A DNA stretch of 64,000 bases from Micromonospora coerulea (GTDB lineage: Bacteria; Actinomycetota; Actinomycetes; Mycobacteriales; Micromonosporaceae), in assembly GCF_016598485.1 (NCBI RefSeq), contig NZ_JAEMUW010000012.1, positions 62,001 through 126,000 of the forward strand, read 5' to 3'. Position numbers and translations under genes: made by a program. The notes under the pieces were generated by a model, which saw nothing but the letters and a program-made list of their open reading frames with translations, searched no databases and was not told the DNA's origin. Positions 1 through 8,312 of the stretch are shown here, piece by piece. Position 1 is the stretch's first letter. Each line of letters begins with the position of its first letter.

Positions 1-499
1 AGGATTGGAAGACGTCCCTGCCGCGCCGACAGTGTCACGACCGGACCGTTCGACACCAACAACCCGGTTGTGGGTGCCGGTACGAAGGTCTACCACGTGA
101 CGGTTCCGAACGACACCAAGGCGGGCCCGGTTCGACCTTGTCTCCAACGACAAGACGGCCGACCTCGACCTGTTCGTCTACAAGGCGGGCACGCTCGTGG
201 TCCTGTCGGCCTCCGGCTCGTCGGACGAGCGGGTGACACTGACGGCACCGGCTCCGGGCACGTACGACGTCTACGTCAACGGGTTCACAACGCCCGGCGG
301 CACGACCTCATACGCCCTCAGCAACTGGGTGGCGCCGAACAGCGCCGCGGGCAACCTGAATGTCAGTGACAGCCCGGTTACCGCCGGCGTACCGGTGACG
401 CTGACCGCGACCTGGACGGGTCTCGAGCCGGCCAAGCGGTACTTCGGTGTGATCTCCTACGCCGGCGCCACCAACGTCACCTTCATCACGGTGGGCTGA
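1..499 (+). pseudogene. C-terminal end of a secreted S8-type serine peptidase, apparent frameshift
   Basis: Only the 3' part of the gene is in the window, so no catalytic residue can be seen. Frame 1 up to about position 120 reads a pre-peptidase C-terminal type beta-sandwich (VYHVTVPNDTKAG). It continues in frame 2 as RFDLVSNDKTADLDLFVYKA and then to a TGA at 499. The switch falls in the run gcgggcccgg at 121-130, where removal of one G would give an uninterrupted AARFDL. This fold commonly follows the subtilisin domain of actinobacterial secreted S8 peptidases; that parent family is inferred from these C-terminal domains only. The last ~50 residues resemble a second small Ig/FnIII-like domain. 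The shift is either a real mutation or a sequencing error in a G/C run. Confidence 0.6.
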
Positions 500-522
500 C
501 CTCGGCAGGCACGAAACACGCA

Positions 523-552
523 GGGGCCCGGCAGCTTCAGCTGCCGGGCCCC
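523..552 (+). terminator. Rho-independent-type hairpin after the peptidase gene
   Basis: A perfect 12-bp inverted repeat (523-534 and 541-552) closes a six-base loop, cttcag, 24 bases after the stop codon. It is followed by a short tctct run rather than a long U tract, as is usual in actinomycetes. It probably ends the peptidase transcript. Confidence 0.75.
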
Positions 553-856
553 TCTCTGCCTGTCAAGCCCTCGGGTCACCTGTGGAGCTGCGCGCCCCAG
601 CCGCCGGGGGTGTCACCCGACTTGGCACAAATTGGTGCGCACCTTGGGTGATCGCGGCGCCGGCGGTGCGAAGGTCGTCGGGTAGTAGGTCGGTGGTGGT
701 GATGGTGTGGTTGCCGGCCTGAATTTTTGATGACCCGGTAGCGGCCGGCGGTGCGGACGAGTCGCCTGATCGACCAGTCATTGCGGTCTTCATCCAGCGG
801 CGGGATACGCTGCCTGCTGTGCCTCGAACCCCGTGACGGGAGGAGTCGATGCTGGG

Positions 857-1813
857 ATGACGGCAGGGCGACCGATGCCCACACAGGACGACGTGCTCGG
901 GTACTTCAACACGCTGTCGAACTGGGGACGGTGGGGCGACGAAGACGAGCTCGGAACTCTGAACCACATCACCGACGACGTCCGGCTGGCGGCGGCGCGG
1001 GCCGTGCGCCACGGCAGGAGCGTGTCCTGCGCATGGGAGGTTGCCGTACCGGAAGACATGGAGCGGTCGACGACGACGTGCCCGTGCGCCGCCGACATGC
1101 CGGGTGCCGAGAACATGCCGGTGCCCGGCTTCCACGCCGACCGGCGCTGGGGCTTTTCGTCTGAGCGGCTCGGCATCACGTTCCACGGCAACACCCTCAC
1201 CCACGTCGACTCGCCGTGCCACATCTTCTGGGACGGCACGATGTACAACGGGCGGTCGCACTCGTTGGTCGACGCCGCAACGGGATCGGCGTGGGCGGCC
1301 GTCACGGCGGCGGCGAACGGGATCATCACGCGTGGTGTCCTGCTGGACATTGCGAGTGCCCGCGATGTGCCGTGGTTGGAACCGGGGCAGGGTGTGTTTC
1401 CCGACGATCTCGAGGCGGCCGAGCGTCGCCAGGGTGTACGGGTGCGATCCGGCGATGCGGTACTCCTGCGGACCGGCTATGGCCGCGTCCGGCACGAGGC
1501 CGGTGAGGCCAGCGGTTTCACGCGGGCCGGCTGGCACGCGTCCTGCCTGCCGTGGCTACATGAACGCGACGTCGCGCTCATCGGCGCTGACACCCCCCAG
1601 GACGTTCAGCCGTCGGGGTACGAAGACGTGTTGATGCCGGTTCACGCCGTGAGCCTTGTCGCGATGGGTCTGTGGCTGCTCGACAACTGCGACCTTGAGG
1701 TGTGCGCGACAACGGCTGCCGAGCTCGGCCAGTGGGACTTCCACCTCGCGGTCGCGCCGGTCCGCTTCGCCGGTACGTCCGGCAGCCCGGTCAACCCGAT
1801 CGCCACATTCTGA
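857..1813 (+). CDS. Cyclase-family (kynurenine formamidase-like) metal hydrolase
   Basis: This 318-residue protein belongs to the cyclase family (PF04199) of metal-dependent amidohydrolases that includes bacterial kynurenine formamidase. The family signature appears as HGNTLTHVDSPCHIFWDG around residues 110-128, a variant of HxGTHxDxPxH in which the first Gly-Thr is Asn-Thr. Later conserved blocks are RGVLLDI, GDAVLLRTGYG and the GADTPQD region. The ATG at 857 is chosen over the GTG at 833 because gggaggag (838-845) lies 11 bases upstream. The protein has no signal peptide and is probably cytoplasmic. No tryptophan-degradation gene is adjacent, so the substrate is open; many relatives act on other amides or lactones. 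The gene stands alone. Confidence 0.85.
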   Translation: MTAGRPMPTQDDVLGYFNTLSNWGRWGDEDELGTLNHITDDVRLAAARAVRHGRSVSCAWEVAVPEDMERSTTTCPCAADMPGAENMPVPGFHADRRWGFSSERLGITFHGNTLTHVDSPCHIFWDGTMYNGRSHSLVDAATGSAWAAVTAAANGIITRGVLLDIASARDVPWLEPGQGVFPDDLEAAERRQGVRVRSGDAVLLRTGYGRVRHEAGEASGFTRAGWHASCLPWLHERDVALIGADTPQDVQPSGYEDVLMPVHAVSLVAMGLWLLDNCDLEVCATTAAELGQWDFHLAVAPVRFAGTSGSPVNPIATF

Positions 1814-2268
1814 CCGCGGTTTCACGAGGGGGTGCGATGCCATGAACGGCCCGGCCCGCACCCTGGAACGCTCGGGCTGGCAGCCGCACTGGCCGGCGTG
1901 CCCGGCATCTGACCGACCCGACGCTGGCAGCGCAGGTCAGCCCGCGCGCTAGCGGCGCTGCTCGGACCCGACGGGTGGGCGGCGTCTTTGTGTCCGAGGA
2001 CCGATACGGATCGATTCCCAACGCGGGCTACGCATTTTCGGCGCCATCCCGCTCGACTGATAGCCGCCTACCTGGACTGGATGGGCCTCGGGCTGTAAAC
2101 CGGGGCCCATCCGGTGCCGGAACTCGTTCACTGACACCGCTTTAATGGGAATAAGTAGCCGATGTGGGCGCGGGCTTTCGGCTGCTGGCGGCTACAGTCA
2201 GCCGACGCCGTCGTGACCCCCTTAAGCAGCAAGCGCGAACCACGTCGACGAGCCGGGAGAGCTTCGTC
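1814..2268 (+). other. Gene-poor stretch with traces of decayed coding sequence
   Basis: No intact gene is evident. A ribosome-site-like gaggggg followed by ATG at 1842 opens a 36-codon frame of low credibility. Near 2050-2098 a frame ending LIAAYLDWMGLGL followed by TAA looks like the tail of a former gene, but stops interrupt it upstream in every frame. I cannot name the parent. Confidence 0.3.
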
Positions 2269-2519
2269 ATGGCGAAGTACGACCCTCTGACCGCCTTCCT
2301 CAAGCGGCACGAACGAGCCGAGATCCGGATGTCATTCCAGCGGCTTGAGGAAGTTCTCGGTGCGCGCTTGCCGGCAAGCGCACGGTCCGACCGGACCTGG
2401 TGGGCAATACCTTCAACCGGACACGCGATCAAGCACACGCATGGCTGAACGCCGGATGGAAGGTTGACGCGCTCGACCTGACGCGCGAGCTGGTGACCTT
2501 CTTCCGAGGCAGGTCGTAG
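2269..2519 (+). pseudogene. DUF7662-like small protein gene with a one-base frameshift
   Basis: The start is firm: gggaga at 2254-2259 precedes ATG 2269, which opens MAKYDPLTAFLKRH, the typical beginning of a family of ~80-residue proteins with a conserved WWAN motif. The frame reads correctly through RLPASARSDRTWW and breaks at 2404-2406. Skipping into the next frame restores ANTFNRTRDQAHAWLNAGWKV and a TAG at 2517-2519. One base appears to be missing after gggc. The unshifted frame instead runs into an unrelated 13-residue tail. The function of the family is unknown to me. It is a recent pseudogene or a sequencing error, because both halves are otherwise perfect. Confidence 0.7.
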
Positions 2520-2599
2520 CACTCGCCCCGGCAGGCTCAGACGTCCGCACATGCCGATGTGAAGGGCACGCCAGCTCCAAGTCTGTATGTAGTCGAAGT

Positions 2600-3601
2600 T
2601 CATTGCAGATAATTTTCTGCCGCCGTAGGCTCAAGCGATGTTACTGCAGCACTGAGAGCCTGCAGGGCCTCGCGAGGCCGCATTTGAATCTCGGGATAAC
2701 GTTCGAGAGCGCGGATTTCCAGTTGGGACAGCGATCTCATCAACAAGACGGGCCCACGCTCGTCCTGATACTTTATGAGCAAAATTGACCCGGCCCGGAG
2801 GCATGCCTGCGGAATCTCGTCGAGGCTGGCGATAAGCTGACCAACCGTCTCACCTATCTTGCTATCGACGTCAGCCTGCTTGGAATCAAGGTGCTGCAAC
2901 TCGATCGCACGCTCAACTTTGATCAAGCGATCTTTGACCTCATCGGATCCAACCGCCTTTCTCATCCATGCGCTTGCCTGTCGCCAGAAGGATCCTCGCC
3001 GAACGGTCTCATTTTCCGGTCGATCGTATCCGAGTATTTCTACAAGGTCGTCCAGCGCGTCAAAGACTTTGCGCGCTATCGCCGGGTCGGATGTGTCCAG
3101 CCATGCCGCTACCGCCATGGAAGCTTCAACTGCGGCCTTCTCCAGGAGCGGCTGTTCAGCGTCGACACTCGGTTCCACCAGAACGACAAGTCCTTTGGGG
3201 CTCGGATGGAAGCTACTTACTTCGTATGGTGCAGCGGACTGACGCGCCCGCTTCCCGTCCGGGTGGCCGGCCTTGCTCTGAGTGGAATCATCGGCAGTCG
3301 CCCCGGAACCCACGCCTCCAACTGGGGGGACGTGCCCGGTGGGATTGGAACCAGGCATCCCCGGCTGGCCTGTTCCAGGTCCCTGCGATCCCCGCCCGAC
3401 CACAGCCACTGCTGCAGCCGCCAAGGTGCCGCGAGAATCCTGGGAGAACTCGAACTCGACAATCTGCCCCTCTTCGAGGGCTTCGAGTCCTTGGCCCTTG
3501 AGCGCGGAAATATGAACAAAGACGTCCGCCCCTCCGCCCTCGGGGGAGATGAAGCCGAATCCCTTATCTGCATTGAACCACTTCACGACTCCTCGCGCCA
3601 T
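2600..3601 (-). CDS. Cold-shock-domain protein fused to an unknown C-terminal domain
   Basis: Residues 1-66 form a cold-shock domain: [13 protein letters not shown] contains RNP1 at 13-19 and VFVHIS is RNP2 at 27-32. This should bind single-stranded RNA or DNA. A Gly/Pro/Ser-rich linker covers about 70-135. The remaining ~200 residues ([12 protein letters not shown] onward) are mostly helical, with a charged helix [22 protein letters not shown] and a motif [15 protein letters not shown], and match no domain I can name. Normal bacterial cold-shock proteins are 65-75 residues, so this 333-residue form is unusual. The start is fixed by gaggga a few bases before ATG 3601; the frame upstream lacks the family start. 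The gene stands alone on the minus strand. Confidence 0.8.
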   Translation of the reverse strand: MARGVVKWFNADKGFGFISPEGGGADVFVHISALKGQGLEALEEGQIVEFEFSQDSRGTLAAAAVAVVGRGSQGPGTGQPGMPGSNPTGHVPPVGGVGSGATADDSTQSKAGHPDGKRARQSAAPYEVSSFHPSPKGLVVLVEPSVDAEQPLLEKAAVEASMAVAAWLDTSDPAIARKVFDALDDLVEILGYDRPENETVRRGSFWRQASAWMRKAVGSDEVKDRLIKVERAIELQHLDSKQADVDSKIGETVGQLIASLDEIPQACLRAGSILLIKYQDERGPVLLMRSLSQLEIRALERYPEIQMRPREALQALSAAVTSLEPTAAENYLQ

Positions 3602-4115
3602 CAGTGCTCCCTCAGTGCGATAACCAAGTACGTCGGAAGTGAAGTCGACTGAACCATCGGGGACATTGTTGCACACGCAGTCGAGGTCAACGAAGCCCGA
3701 AAGCGGGTACTTGTGCTTCCCAATCGCCGGCGCGGTCGGTGCCGTGCGCAGATATGGCGGCAGGTCCCGTAGACGTCCAATTCTCCGCGGCACCCATGCT
3801 CAGCATGGGCGCCCATATCGTGAGCTTCGCGCCGACCAACGGGTCAAGCGGTCAGCGCGGTGGCGAGCCGGCGGGCCTCGGTCACCAGCCGGCTCGCGCC
3901 GCCGCGCGCCACCACGTCGGCCAGCCCCGGCACCTCGACGCGCACGCCGGTCGCGCCGGCCGTCTCGACCGCTTGGCTGAGCAGGTCGGGCGTGCCGCAG
4001 GGCGGCCTGCCGCGAATCACAACCATCCCTGGCCCCACCCATTGCCGGCAGCGTGGAGCGCCCAACTAGACGAGCGACAACCACTGCCCTACGTCCGGTC
4101 CGAAGGTGCTACGGC
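3602..4115. other. Stretch between cold-shock gene and TnpB with degraded minus-strand coding traces
   Basis: Positions 3602-3843 hold the cold-shock gene leader and no gene. A minus-strand frame at 3844-4065 ends GLADVVARGGASRLVTEARRLATAL and has the look of a real protein C-terminus, but its upstream part is not coding-like and no start is credible. It is probably a gene tail left by rearrangement. I do not recognise the family. Confidence 0.3.
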
Positions 4116-4310
4116 AGCAGCCGGAAGTACTGGGTGTAGCCGGCGACTTCGAGACAGAACTCGAAATTCTGACCCCTCGCCGTGCCACAACGGCTCGATG
4201 TCCCACGCCCGTTCGAACACCAGCGTCGCGGGCGCTACGTCAGATTCAAAGTCCGCGAACCCGAACCCCAGCGAGACGAGCGGTTCCATCTGCGAAGCCA
4301 GAACCGCCTG
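4109..4310 (-). pseudogene. Decayed minus-strand gene fragment
   Basis: The minus-strand frame reads EPLVSLGFGFADFESDVAP and then FERAWDIEPLWHGEGSEF. It then needs a shift to continue as EFCLEVAGYTQYFRLLP with a TAG at 4111-4109. The joined protein reads well across the break at about 4160, so this is the 3' end of a once-intact gene with a frameshift and no start. The family is not recognised. Its end lies about 255 bases from the TnpB gene end, on the same strand. Confidence 0.45.
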
Positions 4311-4419
4311 CCGTCGCGTTCGAGACCGAGGCCCTCCTGGCCGGCACCACCTCAATGACCGACCTCACCGTCACGCCGAAACCCGTGACGCCACCCCCGA
4401 TCCATGTGCGCGGCAAAGA

Positions 4420-5853
4420 TCATCTAGTGCGGTGTCCACTAACGTTCACCGGGTTTGCGGTGGGTGTTGTGGATCCTCGCCGTGGGGGCGAGCGACTCCC
4501 CACCGGGTGGTGGGGCGGGCCTCCGCGGGCCAACTGATCCTCGCGCCGCCCATGCTGGGCGGCGGGGGTCACGTCGGGACCGTCCGGCACCAGGGAGGTG
4601 CCGGCCGGCTCGACGGTGCGTGACCACCTCCGGCAGCACAACGGCTGCCACGGTGGTCCGCCGCCCGGAGTACGGGTGGCGATGCTGGCGGCCGCGACCA
4701 GGTCGCGGTGCCCGGAAAAGCGGCAGTGCGGGCAGGACAAGGTCCGGCCGCGGGGTTTCGGCACCCGCCTTCGACAGGCGGGGCAGGTCGACGACGTGCC
4801 CCGTTCGTCGACCAGCCGTACGGTGATCCCGGCCAGGACAGCTTTGTCGGTGAGGACCTGCAGGAGCCGGGCGATCTGCCACTGCCGCAACCGCAAGTTG
4901 TGCCGCCGCCCCGCGTCGATGTCGAGCACCCCGCGGGGATCACCGACGTGCAGCACACCCACCCGCTGCTCCACCGCCCACGAGACGACGCTGCGGGCGG
5001 CTTCATGCTGGGCCTGACGGACCCGGCGCCGGTGCCGGCCCTCCACCAGCCGCGCCCGACGCCGGTACTGCCGCCACCGCCGCGACCCCTTCTGACCAGG
5101 CCTGGGGGCCCGACGGGCCACGGCACGGCGGCGGGCTTTCGTGTCGGCCAGGTGCATGCGATGTTCGGCGCGGATCGCCCGCCCCGACACCAACAACCCC
5201 TCCCCGTCCGGGCCGGCCACGGCGTAGGGGTGGATGATCCCGAGATCCACCCCGGCCACCCGGGCCGGATCCGGTCCCTCACCCGGCGGGTAGACCGCCA
5301 CCGGCACCTCGGCGGTCACGTCGAGGAACAGGCGGCCGCCCTCACACAGCAAGGTGACCGAGCGGACCTGCTCGGCCGGATACGGCACCTCCCTGGCTAG
5401 GCGCACCCACAACGGCGCAGTGCCTCTGGCGGTGGGGATCCGGACCCGCTGCCCGTCGACCGTGAACGTGCGGTGATACCAGCGCACCGGCACCAACCCC
5501 CGCCTGCGACGCGGGAACCGCGCCGACACGTCACCGGCGCTGCGGCGTTTCGCCGCCGCGAACCACGAATCCGAAAACCGGCGCAACACCGACCGCGCAC
5601 CCGTCGAGTCCAATTCCCCGAACGTGCCCGGCCCCGACGCGGACAGCTCCCGACACAACTCCTGATAGCCGGACAGCGGCGCGTCCCGCCGCCGGCACCG
5701 CCACCCGTTGACCTCCAACACACACGCCCACACATCACCGGCCGAGCGCAGCAGCCCGAAACACCGCCGCCGCTGCCCGGGCGTCACCCGCAACGCGACA
5801 CGCGCGGTGCGATGCACAACCGGCGGGGCCGCGGGATCCCGACGACGAGGCAC
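4420..5853 (-). mobile_element. tnpB: Solitary TnpB (IS200/IS605-type RNA-guided nuclease)
   Basis: The 477-residue protein has the TnpB/OrfB layout: a basic N-terminal half, a RuvC-I motif GVDLGIIHPYA (Asp), a RuvC-II segment in VLHVGDPRGV (Asp in the usual Glu region), a four-Cys zinc finger (CPACRRR and CPHC), and RuvC-III in GHRDLVAAA (Asp). TnpB uses an omega-RNA made from the 3' end of its own transcript to guide DNA cleavage. No TnpA transposase is nearby, so the element probably cannot move by itself. The last ~70 residues are Pro/Arg/Gly-rich and overlap GC hairpins, so they may be read-through of the RNA scaffold. The GTG start at 5853 has no clear ribosome site; a downstream start is possible. 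Confidence 0.85.
4430..4535 (-). ncRNA. Candidate omega-RNA scaffold at the tnpB 3' end
   Basis: Three adjacent hairpins are visible: ctcgc/gcgag (4476-4492), a perfect 7-bp stem ccccacc/ggtgggg (4498-4515) and ggcc/ggcc (4518-4531). They lie inside or just before the stop of tnpB, where omega-RNAs of TnpB elements are encoded. In this model the guide would lie immediately past the element's right end, below about 4430 in the direction of transcription. The fold and boundaries are inferred, not proven. Confidence 0.4.
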
Positions 5854-6069
5854 GAACCGAAGCCAACACCACCCCTACGACAATTCCCCAACCCCGACCA
5901 ACCCGGGCCGGACGTGTCACCCACGCCACCAGGGCCGAGACCGCCGTCCGAGGCTGCAGGCGCTCGCGGCCAAGCGCCGGCACTGACTCGGCCGGCGCTC
6001 CGACGGCAAGGTGTAGCGGCCGCCGGAGTGGGGATGCGGCCCCGCCTGGGGGGAGACGGGAGAACTGCC

Positions 6070-6576
6070 ATGGAAAGTCGCGCCAAGTCGATGGGGCACG
6101 CGATCCACCCCATCCTGATCGTGTTTCCGCTCGGCCTGCTGGCCACCTCGGTCATCTTCGACATCCTGTATCTGATCACCGACCGGACCGGCTTCCAGAT
6201 CTCCGCCGCGTACACCATCGGCGCCGGGATCATCGGTGGCCTGGTCGCGGCGGTGTTCGGCCTGATCGACTGGAGCGCCATCCCCCGCGGTACGCGGGCC
6301 AAGCGGGTCGGAGCGGCGCACGGGCTCGGCAACGTGGTGGTCCTGCTGCTGTTCGCGGTGAGCTGGCTGCTGCGGCGGTCGGAGGAGAACTGGGACCCGA
6401 ACGCCCTCGCCTTGATCTGCAGCTTCGCGGGCATCATCCTGGCCGGCGTCACCGGCTGGCTCGGTGGTGAGCTGGTCGAGCGGCTCGGCGTCAGCGTGAC
6501 CGACGGGGCGGGCGTCAACGCGCCCAGTTCGCTGTCGCGCCGGTCCGCCGGGCGGCCCGGGACCCGCGGCGCCTGA
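6070..6576 (+). CDS. DUF2231-family membrane protein
   Basis: This 168-residue protein begins MESRAKSMGHAIHPILIVFP, the hallmark HAIHP motif of DUF2231 proteins. It has four hydrophobic segments, at roughly 14-36, 44-66, 82-98 and 112-132. Family members are small inner-membrane proteins of unknown role, sometimes linked to metal or redox proteins. ATG 6070 is preceded by a strong ggggggagacgggag stretch; the open frame extends 600 bases upstream only because it overlaps the antisense of tnpB. A hairpin overlaps its stop codon. It appears monocistronic. Confidence 0.8.
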   Translation: MESRAKSMGHAIHPILIVFPLGLLATSVIFDILYLITDRTGFQISAAYTIGAGIIGGLVAAVFGLIDWSAIPRGTRAKRVGAAHGLGNVVVLLLFAVSWLLRRSEENWDPNALALICSFAGIILAGVTGWLGGELVERLGVSVTDGAGVNAPSSLSRRSAGRPGTRGA

Positions 6577-6604
6577 CCGCCCGGCGGCGTCCGGCCGGTC
6601 AGGC
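6571..6604 (+). terminator. GC hairpin at the end of the DUF2231 gene
   Basis: gcctgaccg (6571-6579) pairs with cggtcaggc (6596-6604), overlapping the TGA. There is no U tract. It is a plausible transcription end or mRNA-protecting stem. Confidence 0.45.
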
Positions 6605-6920
6605 CAGCCCGATTTTCTTCCTGAACACGGTCCGGGTCGGAGCAGACCGTGCCAGCGAACGCCTACTGCATTTCGATGAGGTCCCCTCCCCTTCCAAGAC
6701 GAAGGCGCGTCACGGACTCGCGACGTGCCAACTGCGCCGAGAGTCGATGCCGGTCCGCCTGACGCGCGCCGCTAGAGGTTTCGACCGGGCCGGCCGATGG
6801 TGACCGGACTGGCGGGATAGACGGCGCTGGTGATCGGCGCAATCAGCCGGCTGCATCACCTGTTGCTCGAACTCGTGCCGGTCGGAGCGAAGAAGTTCCT
6901 GCCCGCCCGCAGGCCCGCGG
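6605..6920. other. Intergenic stretch without a recognisable gene
   Basis: I see no credible start, ribosome site or conserved protein frame here. The frames that are open are antisense extensions of the neighbouring monooxygenase gene. Confidence 0.5.
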
Positions 6921-7973
6921 TCAGGCCGGGGCGGGCGCCGCGAGAAGCGCGCGCAGCTCGCGGACCGCTGCCCGCCCAGCGCGGTTCGCGCCGACTGTGC
7001 TCGCGGACGGCCCGTAGCCGACCAGGTGGATCCGGGGGTCGGCGACGACCCGCGTGCCGTCCACGACGATGCCGCCGCGGGGCCCCCGCAGCCGCAGCGA
7101 GGCCAGGTGGTCGAGCGCCGGCCGGAAGCCGGTGCACCAGAGGATGACGTCCACGTCCTCTGCCGCGCCGTCGCGCCACCGCACGCCATCGGGGACGATC
7201 CGGTCGAACATCGGCCGGCGTAGGAGGAGACCGCGTTCCCGGGCTTCGAGCAGCTGCGGTGTCCACGACAGCTCGGTCGCGCTGGCGATGCTTCCCGGAG
7301 GCAGGCCAGCCCGTACCCGTGCCTCCACCTTGGCGACCACCTCGCGTCCGTAGTCCGGCGTGAACGGCCCGTCCCGGAACACCGGCGGCCGGCGGGTGAC
7401 CCAGGTCGTCGTCGCCGCGACGTCGGCGATCTCGACCAGGAGCTGCACGGCCGACGTTCCGCCCCCGACGACAACCACCCGCTTCCCTGCGAATTCCGCC
7501 GGCCCCCGGTAGTGGGCGGTGTGCAGCTGCCGCCCGTGGAACGTTTCCTGACCGGGGTAGTACGGCACGAACGGACTGGTCCACGTGCCAGTGGCGTTGA
7601 TCAGTGCCCGGGCGGTCCAGGTGCTGCTGCCGGATTCGACGAGGAGCCGTCCGTCGCGGGCGTTCCGGACGGCCGTGACGGCGACGGGCCGCTGCACGTC
7701 GATGCCGAATTCCCGCTCAAAGGCGGCGAAATAGGCCGGCACCGCGTCGGCGGCTGGTTCGTCCGGCGGCGGAGGCGTGAAGCGCATGCCAGGCAGGTCG
7801 AAGATCCCGTGCACGGTCGCCATGCGCAGCGTCGGCCACCGGTGCTGCCAGGCCCCGCCGGGCGCCGGGTTGCCGTCCAGGACGGCGAAGTCAAGACCGG
7901 AGGAGCGCAGGTGGTACGCGCTGGACAGCCCCGCCTGTCCGGCCCCGATAACCACCACATCCGTCTCCCGCAT
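6921..7973 (-). CDS. Flavin-containing NAD(P)H monooxygenase-like protein
   Basis: This 350-residue oxidoreductase starts with an FAD-binding Rossmann motif, VVVIGAGQAGLSSAYHL (GxGxxG). A second nucleotide-binding site, VVVVGGGTSAVQL at about residues 167-179, is for NAD(P)H. The ATGTWTSPFVP segment near 128-138 and the LWCTGFRP motif near 280 are typical of group B flavoprotein monooxygenases. It is predicted to oxygenate a small nucleophilic or carbonyl substrate in the cytoplasm. The substrate is not indicated by neighbours. ATG 7973 is the only good start, immediately before the FAD motif. The gene is transcribed away from the sugar cluster. Confidence 0.85.
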   Translation of the reverse strand: MRETDVVVIGAGQAGLSSAYHLRSSGLDFAVLDGNPAPGGAWQHRWPTLRMATVHGIFDLPGMRFTPPPPDEPAADAVPAYFAAFEREFGIDVQRPVAVTAVRNARDGRLLVESGSSTWTARALINATGTWTSPFVPYYPGQETFHGRQLHTAHYRGPAEFAGKRVVVVGGGTSAVQLLVEIADVAATTTWVTRRPPVFRDGPFTPDYGREVVAKVEARVRAGLPPGSIASATELSWTPQLLEARERGLLLRRPMFDRIVPDGVRWRDGAAEDVDVILWCTGFRPALDHLASLRLRGPRGGIVVDGTRVVADPRIHLVGYGPSASTVGANRAGRAAVRELRALLAAPAPA

Positions 7974-8312
7974 GTGCCGGACAACGTCTCAGGCTCACCC
8001 GGGCCTTCCGACGGGCGATGGATGTCACACCGCCCGGACATACCCGCCGAACCCGGCCCTGGCCCGCTCGGTTCTCCGCGGCGACTCGGCGGTCGACGTC
8101 GTCCACCACGGCGCCGACCTGGGTTCGCTGTCGGCGGTCAGCGCGCCGGTCCCCGGCGCGGTGGGCAGAAACACGTGCGCGTGGCCGAAGCGGGATCGGC
8201 GGGATCGCCCCGCCTGCACAGGTTGGTCGGCCCGCGACCCGGCTGCTAGGTCGAATGATCTTTGGACCTCGGCGTACTTCCCAGAGGTTCGCCCGTGTGG
8301 AATCGTTGCCAC
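7974..8312. other. Divergent intergenic region upstream of the sugar cluster
   Basis: This 339-base gap separates the minus-strand monooxygenase from the plus-strand cluster starting at 8313, so it must hold promoters for both. I found no convincing -35/-10 pair. A weak inverted repeat aggtc...gacct spans about 8250-8271. No protein frame is convincing. Confidence 0.4.

Noticed and set aside
5473..6069. N-terminal extension of the DUF2231 protein
   Set aside because: It is antisense to tnpB and Pro/Arg-rich; ATG 6070 has a strong ribosome site and the family start.
8250..8271. aggtc...gacct as an operator upstream of the MBL gene
   Set aside because: Five-base arms with a 12-base spacer are expected by chance in this length of GC-rich DNA and no promoter boxes accompany them.
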